Shown piece by piece: positions 33,863 through 45,604 of a stretch of 64,000 bases of DNA. Position numbers and translations under genes: made by a program. Below the pieces are notes generated by a model. It was not told the DNA's origin. It searched no databases and was given only the letters and a program-made list of their open reading frames with translations. Source of the DNA: Celoporthe dispersa (taxonomy: Eukaryota > Ascomycota > Sordariomycetes > Diaporthales > Cryphonectriaceae); contig WAID01000006.1 in NCBI GenBank assembly GCA_016584495.1, forward strand, positions 2,480,001 to 2,544,000. The letters run 5' to 3'. Each line of letters starts with the position of its first letter. Positions within the stretch are counted from its first letter, which is position 1.

Positions 33863-35332
33863 GGGTAGACTGTAGGTCACTATGACAGAGGAGATATAGA
33901 AGACAAGGTTCAGTACGTTACAGTAGATATATTTTAATATTACACATGGTAGAAGAGCTTCGAGCGTGACCCGTTGTGGTCTTTCTTGAAGGAAGTGACC
34001 TTGTCTACTTTGACGAGAGGATTCAGGCCATATGATCCTAAGTACCGACATAGACGCTCACAAAAAGGATTGTTAGGATCTTGTCCAAAGTACTAAGGCA
34101 TGACACTTGCATAGGCCTCTCTCTTATCGCCGAGTTCGTCGACTAGGCCCCGGCATAGAGGCTTCAGACGCAACGTCCAGGATTGGCGGTCTTGATGGTT
34201 CCTTTTTTTCTGCTTTGCCCCTCGCAGACTTCTTCATTTTCTTCTTGCAGGCGAAATACTCCAAGGCTACAGCTGTCTTGGTCCGTCCAGGGACAGGTGG
34301 ACTCGCTGACCGTGATGGTTGGTGTGTCTTGATCTTTCCCTTTGTGTTTGTCTTTGGTATCTTCTTGCAGGCAAGATACGCGAGGGTGGCATGGTTATGG
34401 ACCATAGTGCTCTTTCGGCTCGAAGGGGATACAGGGCGCTTGCTTCTGGACGGCCTCGTCAGGGCATCCCACAATAACTCTCCGTCGGTGAGTGCTCCCG
34501 ACTCTTTTGTGCTAGTTGTGTCCTCCTTTTGTTTCGTCATTCTTTTGGGGGGGGTAAGTGAAATTGTGTTAGAAAAAAGTGTGAGCGAGAGGATTTTCTT
34601 GTCTAGACCTCTTGACGGCCTTCGATTTTGACGTGTTCATGGAGAATTCGAGAGAGAGAGAGAGAGCGGGTGTTGAGGCTCAGGAAGTCCAAGATTTGCC
34701 GCGTGGCTTCATGAGAGGAGAGATTGTGTTTTGGATTGGGAACGTACTTATACAGCAGGTGTATTAATTCTGTGAGTTGTATAAAGATCGTAGTAAAAGG
34801 TACCACCTCGAGCGATCCCTCCTAGCGGCTCCTAGTCTCGAGAGTCGAGGCCCAGTAGTAATAGAGGCGTGCGTACTACACACTTACCTAGGGCTTTCTA
34901 GACCTTCCTTGAATTCTAGTCACCTGGCCCTTCCTTGCAACTGTTACTATGGGGTCTGAAAGGTTCTAGAAAGCGTGTCCGAGCGCGAGTCTTGTCCGCT
35001 GAGATTTTAAGGATACCCAATCCAAGTAGAAAGGATCAGCACGGCCACTAAATATGTACATGTTTAATTCGCAATGATGCTGCAAGACTCGAGAGTTTAT
35101 TGTGCCTTCCAAAATAAACACAAGGACAGCCCATTCAAGATTCTCTCGGTTATTATCCGCAGCGCGCAGTGGTGAAGCATCACGACCAACTTGCAAGAGC
35201 CGAACTGTATAACACGTTTCCGCCTTAATCACCTTAAACATTCTCATCTTCTCAACGCAATTCACCGCAAGACAGGCACTTCGAACCATCGGTGTAGGTT
35301 CCAGCTACCCAAATTTCCCGCCTGATAGCTTC
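33863..35332. other. Intergenic region with one doubtful ORF
   Basis: Apart from the small minus-strand frame at 34124-34540, no coding sequence was found. A GA repeat occupies 34650-34666. The right half (about 34.9-35.3 kb) is AT-rich. Confidence 0.45.
34124..34540 (-). CDS. Doubtful small basic protein with internal duplication
   Basis: ATG-initiated frame of 138 aa, very rich in Lys, Ser, Arg and Pro. It contains two similar segments about 46 residues apart, LAYLACKKIPKTNTKGKIK and LEYFACKKKMKKSARGKAEK, suggesting an internal duplication. On the other strand the same bases read as two CTTCTTGCAGGC blocks that look like splice acceptors, so the resemblance could be a DNA-level repeat rather than a protein feature. 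No domain recognised and no neighbour suggests a role. It may be spurious or one exon of a larger gene. Confidence 0.3.
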   Translation of the reverse strand: MTKQKEDTTSTKESGALTDGELLWDALTRPSRSKRPVSPSSRKSTMVHNHATLAYLACKKIPKTNTKGKIKTHQPSRSASPPVPGRTKTAVALEYFACKKKMKKSARGKAEKKEPSRPPILDVASEASMPGPSRRTRR

Positions 35333-36120
35333 TCAGTGTTGTGTCGAGTGCCGTGAGCCGCGATTACTGCCGCCATTCTCGCCCGCCGGTTCTGAAGCTG
35401 GAGGCTCTCGTACGGCTGGTTGGGCAGTGTGCTGTGAACTCTCGGATGACGCAGAGGTGGTAGCATGAGGATCGGGCTCAAGACCTCCAGCATACGACCC
35501 GTACTGGGAGCCATCAGTATACGAACCAGCATACGAGCTCCAGTCGCCATATGGCCTTATCGAGCCCCCGGCCATCCAGGTTGTAAATCCAGGCCACCGG
35601 CTGGGGGCTCATGTGAGACTGGGGTCCGTGAGCTCCATAGACTCTCCCGCCGAAATACTGAACCATGGGAGGTGCTTCGAGGAAGCTACCGTTGCAGTCG
35701 TATTTTTGGGAATATATCCCCTGTTCCCTCTTGTGACGGCGCTCTCGCTCGCTCGGAGTCTCATGGTGGTGATGATGATGGTGGTGGGAATTGGGCGGCG
35801 GGTGTTGTCCAGCAGAATGGCTCCCTGATGAGTGGTCCCCAGTCCCCTGACTTCCAGAAGAATGATGGGACTTCTTATGGCGGGACGAGTGATGGTGCCC
35901 GTGAGGCATTTTGATCTAGAAAGACCCAAGATTGGTCCGTGAAGGCTTTCAACGTATCAAGCCACGAAAAAGACGCTTCAGTGTCGGTAATGGTGAGGAA
36001 AAGTACCCACTGGCTCTGATTGTAGGCAAACGAGATCTTGGAGATTGTGTAGAAGTCCTTAGACTGTGCGTCCTGCTTCACGTATGAGCAATGTCGAGCA
36101 CAAGATGACCGAGACACCAT
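35333..36120 (-). CDS. Orphan protein with His-, Ser- and Gly-rich low-complexity regions
   Basis: I do not recognise this protein. Three minus-strand frames join into one chain of about 261 aa if a single extra base is allowed at each of two homopolymers: T4 at 35909-35912 and C5 at 35565-35569. Residues 1-70 look folded (KDFYTISKISFAYNQ, WVLFLTITDTEASFSW, LKAFTDQSWVFLDQ). Then comes a His/Ser-rich region with a run of eight histidines, a short segment with YFGGRVYGAHGPQS, and a Tyr/Gly/Ser-rich tail (PYGDWSSYAGSYTDG). The His run could bind metal or be structural. An alternative is a shorter gene that starts at the ATG at 35909. Both flanks are AT-rich and gene-poor, which fits a lineage-specific gene. 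Confidence 0.5.
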
Positions 36121-37373
36121 TCAAGTAGACACGTACTTATAATTTTTATTGTACCGCCTCATGGCTTTCCGTGACAAACAATTAACTTCGTGCGTCCTAC
36201 TGACACGGCGCAACCTGATATTGCAGAGCCCTCGGGTCTGAAATAAATCACCTGACTGTCTCCTTCAACCATGTAACGCACCTAAAGCTCTTGTTTGAAG
36301 ACACTGATTGGAATAATTGCGTCGTGACAGTGATGGACATGTCTGGTCTGTTTAGCAGAATGGCGGGACGTTGGACTGATGTCTATTATCAGGAGTCGAG
36401 ATATAACTATTGGTAGACGGAACCGTGCGACATATTACAGTGTGACTTGCATATTATTTGCTCTGCTATGAGGCCAAAACAGGGTCGGGTCACCTGGTAC
36501 CGAACTACATCCAGTATGCCTTAATCGATGAAATTCTACTATCCGTGCCTCTCGTGAAGAAGAAACCATAAATATCATGCTGCCAACACATTGGCCACTT
36601 AAATTTATGAATCTATTACAAGCTTACAGCGTGCTAAGGCCTAGAGTATTCAACGAATACCGTTCCGTGTTTTGAAAATGGTAAACGTCCTTCCTTCTTT
36701 GTGTCTTTCTATCTACGGTGCCTATAAGTAGCCTATGAGATCAACTAAATAGAAATCATTGCAGTTCAGATGCTGTGCAACCCTTAGTAATATTTAATCA
36801 TCATTTGATATTCCCAACTCCCAATGCCTTTCCCGTCCTTTTCCCCCTTTTGTGCATTGCTTTCTTTTGAAACTCCCAGCATTAGCCAATTGAGAACGTC
36901 CTCGAATACCAATACGATAATCATTCTAAAACAGAATTATAAAATAATCTATTAGTAGCTTCGACTATAATTAATAGCCATATAGTATAATGCACATTAG
37001 AAAGAACTAAAAGGTTCAAATTTCAACTATGAGCTTGCATTTCTTAACATGGAAATACCTAATTATTGCAGCTGTTATAGGTACACCTGGACCAGATCGA
37101 GATCTCACCATATCACGGAGGGTTTCCTAAAGTGAATCATTTTCAAATAATAGAAAACCAGTGTTAATTCTTGTCTTTCTGCTCAAGTATTAAACGCACT
37201 GCCTGACCCACTTACCCCTTTTCCCGCGGAGATTAAGTAGCAGGACCACATCAGTATGAGGTGCTTGACACACCGAATGCAGTCTTTGAGAGTAGGGCAG
37301 GAGAGTGCGGTAGCTGTCATTTTCTCGCAATGGCTTCTTGAGTTGTCGAGTCATCGCGATCACTAGCCGTACC
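36121..37373. other. AT-rich gene-free region
   Basis: Visibly AT-rich with many stop codons in all frames. No coding frame, transposon ends or RNA gene seen. Confidence 0.5.
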
Positions 37374-38220
37374 CTAATCCTCCACATGGAAATTTGGTCT
37401 GTCTGAAGCACTGTGGAAAGATCCAGCTGAGATTGAGCTTGCGTCGTCTTCCACAAACTCAGATACTTCCATAGTGGTATAGCGCCCATGAACTATTTCC
37501 TGGTTGTCTTCATGGCCATCAAGCGAATCAGCAAGAGGAGGTTGGGTCTGTGGCAAGTAGTAACCATGACCACGTCTAGTGTGCCGAGTTCGAGTTCGAC
37601 TTCCTGATTGAGAAGGTGGTGGATCTCGGTGTTCGGATCCACGGCGTCGACCTGGGGGGACTCGCGAGCTCGGCTCTCCTTGTCTCATTGAAGAAAATGC
37701 CTGTGCTCTCCCAGGATGGGGTCTGGTAGGCACATTTCCCGATATGTCAGGGGAAAAGCTATGTCCCTGAGTAGAGGAACTCACTCCAGACCCGTCTGTT
37801 GGAGCTGGTTGCGCGCCAGACATGAATGGGCCACCCGAAGACTGAGAACCAAGACTGCTATCGACGTCATCATGTTGATTTGGCTCTCGGCGACTGGCCG
37901 GAGCCTGCTCTCCCACATCGAAAAGTTCGAAGCCTTGGCTAGAACGGTGCCGCTCCGGTGATGGAGTCTGAGCATTGCTCTCAAGGTCCCCTGTGCTGTG
38001 TGAAGGTTGGCTTGAGGAATATTCTTGGCTGTAAGAACGGTGCCTGGATGTCGGTTTACCCTTCAATGAAAAGTATTCGAATGCCGTTCTGTTTGGAATA
38101 TCAGAATGGGTATCAACAACCCGTGCCTCACGAAGATGCCCAAGAGGACAACTCGTTAATTTTGACCTGCAGGCTCCGCATTTGGGGGGAATTATGTTTG
38201 TCCTTCTTTTCAGAAGGCAT
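37374..38220 (-). CDS. Orphan Ser/Arg/Pro-rich protein with N-terminal Cys cluster
   Basis: Unknown protein of about 281 aa. The ATG at 38220 opens MPSEKKDKHNSP and, if one base of the G6 run 38184-38189 is surplus, continues as KCGACRSKLTSCPLGH, a compact Cys/His cluster that could bind one zinc ion. The remainder is disordered, rich in Ser, Pro, Arg, Gln and Gly, with no hydrophobic segment. It ends in an acidic helix-like tail (VSEFVEDDASSISAGSFHS). Without the correction the open frame runs from further upstream through an AT-rich stretch with no coding character, so the corrected start is preferred. It shares the low-complexity style and the orientation of the orphan gene at 35.3-36.1 kb, but no clear sequence similarity. 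Confidence 0.5.
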
Positions 38221-39806
38221 GTTGCCGGTGAAATGACCTCTTTGTGAATAATGGATCTGGAGTCTAAGACACAAATATTTTCCTCTCCCCAAAGTAATTG
38301 GTGCTCCGATGCTCCGATAAAATGGCTGACTTGGCGTATTCTGAATTTGATTGAGGCCACTTTGATTTCAAAGTTGGTGGAATAAGTTTTCATAGATATC
38401 AAGAAGCACTTTGCGGTCGAGATTATCATTTATAAATTGTCCCGGAAGCCAATCCTCGTAGACCAGGTCAGAGAATCATGACTTGCAGATGCACATGACT
38501 GTGCTGAACCTTTAAGCCATAGTTGGACCCAGTTGTCATTTATTGAACAATTGGTATAATACATGACAGAGCAATCTTAAATGTCTCAATAGTTCAGGTT
38601 GTCAAGAGGTTATGCTCCATAAGTATGTGTCACAATTATTCAGATAAAGTCCATAGATCAACTTGGCTATGGGTCCCATTTCATTGCTCCTCTGTAGCAC
38701 AACTGTTTTTTCTAAATTCATTCTTGACAGGCTATTTGTAGAAGGGTGGTCAATAGGGTAATTCTATGTAATCCTGAACATTGTATAATGCCAGGCAACA
38801 GGCTCTAGAAGCCCACAGTAATCACCCAGACGTAGGACTGGACGTTGTATCGCTTTCCATATGCTCACTGATGCTTATGATTGGTTTTCAACACATAATA
38901 AGATTAGCTTAATTCTCCCACTATGTTCACTTCTCACTGCAACATTGTATAATGATAAACTTCCTGATCTTGAGAGGTTGTTTGCTTCTTTGTGACGAAC
39001 AGATAAAAATGCCTTACTAGAGTAGTTCTGTATTACAAGGCCTGAAGCCTGGAGCTGATGTGAGTCGTGGCTGATATGTAATGGAGAAATACTTGTAGCG
39101 CTAGGAGAGGTTGTGACCCAAAGGTATTAGGAAGAGGTGAGGGAAATGTCCTAGAACCATAGCAGTGTAGGTAGCTAAACAAGAAGGCACATAGTGCGGC
39201 GGCCACTGCTTCACAATGGACGTCTCTCTTCAGCTGCTCTCGATTATGTAAGGATTGGGCAGCAGGGGTAGAGTGACAGGGTCATGGAGGTAGGGTGTAC
39301 TAACTAAAACTAGCTAGCAGGGAAGCGACCGCGGCTGATGCAGCAGCGTCAGGTCGCCTCCCATTCATAGCAAAAGAACCTCGAGCAACAAAAATCCCCA
39401 GGCGATGTGCACCGACACGACCTGTTGTCCACCACCCTTCCTTTCCCAAACCCCCACCAAGACAGGGCGCACCCTATCTGGCCCCCTCCAGCACTTTCTA
39501 CTCCGTTTGTAAAATCCCGTCATTTCGTTTCCTTTGATGATCTGAAGCTGTGCGCATCTTTGGAGTCGATGCGACCCAGCTGTCTGGTGGTGGACAGCCA
39601 TTTCTAATCCCCATCCCCATTACTTCATTCTTGCCTTGCATCCTTCCCCTCTCCTCTTTGTTTTCTCGACTTCCTCAGAACTGTGCTGCTCTGCCTCCAA
39701 CCTACCGGACTACGCGATTCTTCACTGCCACCCTCGAGCGCCACCAGCTTTCTGCAACTCTAGCTACTCGAATCCAACGTTGTAACAAGCACAACCTTCT
39801 GGCAAA
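38221..39806. other. AT-rich spacer and RPB2 leader
   Basis: The left 1.1 kb is AT-rich and empty. From about 39.36 kb the sequence becomes pyrimidine-rich (CCTTTCC, CTCTCCTC tracts), as expected for the promoter and leader of the highly expressed RPB2 gene. Confidence 0.5.
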
Positions 39807-42800
39807 ATGGCGGCCTATGGCGAGGACGTGTGGGAAAACGACTTCGGTGAGGATGGGGATGATGGCGACTACGATGACAGCTTCATCACTGCTGAAGACT
39901 GCTGGACCGTCATTTCCTCTTTCTTCAACAGGAAGGGCCTCGTCTCTCAGCAGATCGACTCGTTCGACGAGTTTACCAACAGCACCGTTCAGTCCCTGAT
40001 CGACGAATACTCCACCGTCAGCCTCGATCAGACTCTACCAGAGACCGATGACGATGAACCCGCCCGCATTCGCCGGTACGAGATCAAGTTCGGCAACATC
40101 TTGATGACTCGCCCGACCCTGACCGAGGCAGACGGCAGCATTAAGAACCTGCTTCCTTACGAGTGTCGCGACCGAAATCTTACCTACTCCTGCCCGCTCT
40201 ATGTCAAGATAACGAAGACGGTGTCGGTCGCGAGGGAGAGGAAGGTCGCCGTGGAAGATATGGACACCGATCAGCACCAGCACTGGAACGAGACTGGAGA
40301 GCTGCCAACCACGATCGCGTGGGACCAGGACCAGGCTGAGGAGGACCCGGCGTCGAAGAACAAGGGCACACCAGAGCACTTGCGGGACATGGTATACATT
40401 GGAAAACTGCCCATCATGGTGAAGTCCCAAATCTGCCATCTGCGCGGCGAGGACGATGACGGCCTGTTCATGCTGAACGAGTGCCCCTACGACCAAGGCG
40501 GCTATTTTATCATCAACGGTAGCGAGAAGGTCCTGATCGCACAGGAGCGCTCCGCTGCCAACATCGTGCAGGTCTTCAAGAAGGCTCAGCCAAGCCCTGA
40601 TCTGTATCAGGCCGAGATCCGAAGCGCTCTGGAGAAGGGTTCACGCCTCATCAGCTCCACGACGCTCAAGCTCAAGGCCAAGGGCGAGACCGCACGTGGA
40701 GGCTTCGGACAGACGATCCAAGCAACATTGCCCTACGTCAAGAAGGAGATCCCAATCGCCATCGTTTTCCGCGCTCTGGGGGTCATTAGTGATGAGGACA
40801 TCCTGAACGCCGTCTGTTATGACAGACAAGATACCCAGATGATGGAGATGTTGCGGCCTTGTATCGAGGGAGGCCTTTGCAATCCAGGAGCGGGAGGTTG
40901 CTCTGGACTACATTGCGAAGCGTAGCAACTCGGGACATAGCGCCTCCAAGATCCAGCGGATGAAGAACGCCAAGGAGATCTTGCAGAAAGAGCTGCTTCC
41001 CCACATCGCGCAGACAGAGGGCTGCGAGACTCGAAAGGCCTACTTCCTTGGATACATGACCCACAAATTGCTACAGTGTGCCCTGGGCCGTCGTGACACC
41101 GATGATCGTGATCATTTCGGGAAGAAGCGTCTCGACCTTGCTGGCCCGCTCTTGGCAAAGCTGTTCCGCAACATTGTCAAGAAGCTGACCGGCGACATGA
41201 TGGCATACATGAAGCGATGCGTCAGTGAGGGCAAGCATTTCGACCTCGCGTTGGGTATCCGCCACTCTACCCTCACAAACGGTCTCAAGTACTCTCTTGC
41301 GACCGGCAACTGGGGCGAGCAGAAGAAGGCCATGAGCTCCACGGCTGGTGTCTCCCAGGTTCTGAACCGATACACTTTCGCCTCTACACTGTCTCACTTG
41401 CGACGCACAAACACTCCTATTGGGCGTGATGGTAAGCTGGCCAAGCCTCGCCAGCTGCACAACACCCACTGGGGTTTGGTCTGCCCTGCCGAGACTCCCG
41501 AGGGCCAGGCTTGTGGTCTCGTCAAGAACCTGTCTCTCATGTGCTACGTCAGTGTCGGATCACCGGCGGAGCCTATCAAGGACTTCATGGTCCAACGCAA
41601 CATGGAAGTGCTGGAGGAATACGAGCCCGGTGCCAGCCCTGATGCTACCAAGATCTTCATCAACGGCACGTGGGTTGGTGTCCACAGCCAGCCGGCGCAT
41701 TTGGTCACTCTTGTGCAAGAGCTTCGACGCCGGTGCATCATCTCTCACGAGGTCTCCCTGGTGCGAGATATCCGTGATCGCGAGTTCAAGATCTTCTCCG
41801 ATGCCGGTCGTGTGATGCGACCTCTGTTCGTCGTCAACACACCAGACAACGAGACAGGAGCCGAGGAGGGACTCTGGCCCTGACAAAGGAGCACTGTAGG
41901 CGTCTTGAGGATGATGCAAAGTACTCTAGAAAGAAGGACGATGAGGATTACTTTGGGTGGGATGGCCTGCAGAACAGCGGTGTCATTGAGTATCTCGACG
42001 CCGAGGAAGAGGAGACGGCTATGATTTGTATGACCCCTGAAGACCTCGAGGACTTCCGTCAACGCAAGCTCCGAGGAAAGGACGCCAAAGACGAAGAACC
42101 CGAGGAAGATGGCAGGAGCTTGAACGCCCGTGTTAAGACCAGGATCAATCCGGATATTCACATGTACACCCACTGTGAGATCCACCCTGCCATGCTTCTC
42201 GGAATCTGCGCCAGCATCATTCCCTTCCCGGATCATAACCAGGTGAGTAAACTTCTCGGGCTCCCCTTCATGACCGAACATTTGCTAATGGCATTCGTGT
42301 ACACAGTCCCCTCGTAACACTTACCAGTCGGCTATGGGTAAGCAAGCCATGGGTTTTTTCCTCACTAATTACTCTCGTCGCATGGATACGATGGCGAACA
42401 TCCTCTACTACCCTCAAAAACCTCTTGCCACGACCCGGTCCATGGAATTCCTGAAGTTCAGAGAACTCCCAGCTGGGCAGAACGCCATCGTCGCTATCGC
42501 CTGCTACTCTGGATACAACCAGGAAGATTCCGTCATCATGAACCAGAGCAGCATCGATCGTGGTTTGTTCCGCAGTCTGTTCTTCCGGTCCTACACCGAC
42601 TCGGAGAAGCGCGTCGGTATCAACGTCGTCGAGTCATTCGAGAAACCCTTTAGGAGCGACACTCTCCGTCTAAAGCACGGCACATATGATAAACTGGATG
42701 ACGACGGAATCATCGCACCAGGAGTCCGTGTGTCTGGTGAGGACATTATCATCGGCAAGACCTCACCGATCAACGCCGAAAATCAGGAGCTCGGCCAGCG

Positions 42801-43764
42801 GACCGAACAGCACGTGAAGCGCGACGCCTCCACCCCCCTCCGAAGCACGGAGAGCGGTATCATTGATTCTGTTATCGTCACAACCAATCAGGATGGCCTC
42901 CGCTACGTCAAAGTGCGCGTCCGAACCACCAAAATCCCCCAGATTGGTGACAAGTTTGCCTCCCGCCACGGTCAGAAGGGTACTATTGGTGTCACCTACC
43001 GGCAGGAGGACATGCCTTTCACCCGAGAGGGCATCACGCCAGATATCATCATCAACCCGCACGCTATTCCGTCTCGTATGACCATTGCTCACTTGATTGA
43101 GTGCCTCATGTCGAAGCTAGCGACGCTTAAGGGCATGGAGGGCGATGCGACCCCGTTTACCGAGGTCACGGTCGACTCGATCTCGGAACTTCTCCGCCAG
43201 CACGGGTACCAGTCGCGTGGCTTTGAAGTCATGTACAACGGACACACGGGTCGCAAACTCAGGGCGCAGGTCTTCTTTGGCCCGACGTACTACCAGCGCC
43301 TCCGTCACATGGTGGACGACAAGATCCACGCGCGCGCTCGTGGCCCAGTGCAGATCATGACGCGCCAGCCCGTTGAGGGTCGTGCCAGAGATGGCGGTTT
43401 GCGTTTCGGAGAAATGGAACGTGACTGTATGATAGCTCACGGTGCCGCTGCCTTCCTGAAGGAACGCCTGTTTGAGGTTTCAGATGCGTTCCGAGTCCAC
43501 ATCTGCGAGATTTGTGGACTCATGACGCCTATTGCGTGAGTTCCTTTCTTATTACTGCCTGTCTCTCCATCATCACATTACTAACGTGTTATATACTATA
43601 GTAATCTCACCAAGCAAACCTTTGAGTGCCGACCTTGCAAGAACAAGACCAAAATTGCACAGGTCTATATTCCCTACGCTGCCAAGCTGCTCTTCCAGGA
43701 GCTTGCGGCCATGAACATCGCCTCGCGCATGTTCACGGACCGTTCGGGTGTTTCCATTAGATGA
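39807..43764 (+). CDS. RPB2: RNA polymerase II second-largest subunit RPB2
   Basis: Core catalytic subunit of nuclear RNA polymerase II, about 1275 aa. Exons: 39807-42242, 42307-43535 and 43602-43764. Conserved regions in order: protrusion start FFNRKGLVSQQIDSFDEF, lobe, fork (NRYTFASTLSHLRRTNTPIGR), the ETPEGQACGLVKNL block, hybrid-binding GYNQEDSVIMNQSSIDRG, KFASRHGQKGTIGVTYRQED, and the C-terminal clamp with zinc ligands CEICG and CRPCKNK. The frame breaks twice: an extra G at 40868-40870 (gagGGaggcc) and a missing base at 41868-41870, after which LALTKEH-like sequence resumes. The residues on either side are strongly conserved, and a haploid fungus cannot live without this gene, so both are almost surely sequence errors. 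Confidence 0.98.
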
Positions 43765-44771
43765 ATAATCGCGTTCATCGGCGCTCTCTCTCTCACAGTT
43801 TGCGCTTAGCGGACCCATACACGTCTCATATCAGGCCACCTTGTGGCGCAATCAGTGGTTTGCGCGGCTAGGGATATGAGAGGCAAAAATGGTATGCATG
43901 AAATTCGGCGTTGGAGTTGCTGGTCTTTTATGGAGGAAAGGCCTCTCATAGCCAGGACGGATGAGAAAATAAAAACGCTCTGAAGATGAGCCCCGGAGCA
44001 GTCTCACTCTTGAACGAGACTTACATGGTAGATGATTGCCAAATGAGGCGACGTCTATCGATCAGAATGATTCATCACGAGAATGGGGCCGGGTCGGGGG
44101 GGGGGGCGTTACAGGCCGAAATGGGAACCCAAGGAGATTCGCGATTTCCAGAAGATACCGCCTGTTGTAGTATGCAAGCCCAGACTAGAAAGAAATTTTA
44201 ATGACATGATCGGGTCTTCGCATATTGAAGGCCAGCGCAGTGTTGCGATGTGACGTAGGATTTTGTCAGTTTGTCTAGTATATCCTCTCTGATCTCTTGT
44301 ATGCCGAGGAAGCTCGTCGAGGTTCTAGGACCATGTCCTTATTGTAGCAAAGTTCCTTCCTGTCTATCTTCACCAGATCCGTCTCCACCAGATGCCTCAG
44401 GCACTCGTTGTGGCTAGAGCATTGGAATCCCGGCCTGCTCTTTTATCAGGTAGCATGCATGCGATCTGCATAGAGGCAAGGCTCATCATGCGCAGCGTCA
44501 GAATCTTGCGCTTCGACACAGAGACAACCTCCATCCAGCAAGTGTGTATAGTGGCGGCCGCACCTCGGCCATATGCTCATGCGTGGGGAATCTGCCTTGG
44601 AGACACAAATTATCTTCTTGACTGGGCGGAGCAGCACCGTCCACCTCGGGCCATTGAAAGATTTTTGGCGGGTGGCCTGCTGGCGCTGTAATGCCCTTCC
44701 CCCCCGCTTGCTTTCTGGGCGGGAAGGCTTCAGCCGGGCCAGCCCTAAGTAGAGAGTTTTGAGTCATTCCA
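43765..44771. other. Convergent intergenic region
   Basis: 1 kb between the 3' ends of RPB2 and PET117. Includes a G10 run near 44098-44107. No gene seen. Confidence 0.45.
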
Positions 44772-45123
44772 TTATTTCTTTATACTGTCCACCATGGCGG
44801 CGGAAGAGGCCCGCACGGTCTGCTCCTGCTTATACTCGGCCTCCAGCTGCCTCTGCAGCTCAAAGTCGAGCTGGCGCTCTCGCTTGACGCGCTGTTGTTC
44901 CATGTCGCGGATGACGCCTTGGTGCATGGCCTGCGGGGAACCGGTCGGTCCAGATCGTCAGCAAGGAGATTGGGACGGTAGGACGCGAAGAAGGGGCAAG
45001 AGGGGAGGGGGCAGGGGGGCATACAGCTTTCTCGGCCTTTTGCTGGAAGTGCACAAAGACGATGGTCGTCACGGCGAAGAGGGATGTGCTGGCCAGGGCG
45101 ATCTTTGAGCCGCGGGAGGCCAT
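44772..45123 (-). CDS. PET117: Cytochrome c oxidase assembly protein PET117
   Basis: Mitochondrial inner-membrane protein of 85 aa required for assembly of cytochrome c oxidase. It is encoded by exons 45123-45025 and 44930-44772 around a 94-nt phase-0 intron. An N-terminal hydrophobic segment (residues about 8-25, ALASTSLFAVTTIVFVHF) anchors it. The family signature follows: HxGVIRDMEQQRVKRERQLDF and a charged helix EAEYKQEQTV. Length matches the family. The gene is too short and too split to appear as a single long frame, so automated calls may miss it. It is divergent from VMA10, with 481 bp between the two ATGs. Confidence 0.92.
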
Positions 45124-45604
45124 CGTGGTGGCTACCTGGCTAGGTGAAGAAGGATGTCGAAGGGGGAGGGGTTTGGAAGGTCGGAACACGGGAGGTGCTA
45201 TATCATCATGCAACCATGGACGTTGGTCAAGCAAGCTGAGGCGTAATCGAGAGCAGTAATTGGCGACCATACGACTTGAAATATTTCCCATAGCACCGCC
45301 GTCATACTGGCGCAGCGGCAGGCAGTCCGCTGCCGGGTGGCTACTTACCCCCGGCACAACCCCTGTACTATCCAGTAATAGCACCAGGTAAGCTTCCCGC
45401 TGGAGCTGTCCCACCCTCTCTCCATCATCGCTGGGCATCCATCGAGTTGGTGGTCGTAATAGCCGCCTTCCTCCCCTTCATTATCTTTCAACCCTCGACA
45501 ACGATCTTGAACAGCACCCAACAGGAAACACTTTTGGCTGACCCGATCCCACCCCTCGCCCTCTTTGTCGACCCGTCCTCGGTTCTCGTTTCAATCTCGT
45601 CATT
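45124..45604. promoter_or_regulatory. Bidirectional promoter of PET117 and VMA10
   Basis: Short divergent spacer between two organelle-energy genes (mitochondrial and vacuolar). It contains pyrimidine-rich tracts on the VMA10 side. No coding frame supported. Specific factor sites were not identified. Confidence 0.5.

Noticed and set aside
40866..41880. RPB2 as a pseudogene or use of programmed frameshifting
   Set aside because: Both breaks lie in otherwise perfectly conserved sequence of an essential single-copy gene, and the same kind of break occurs in many neighbours.
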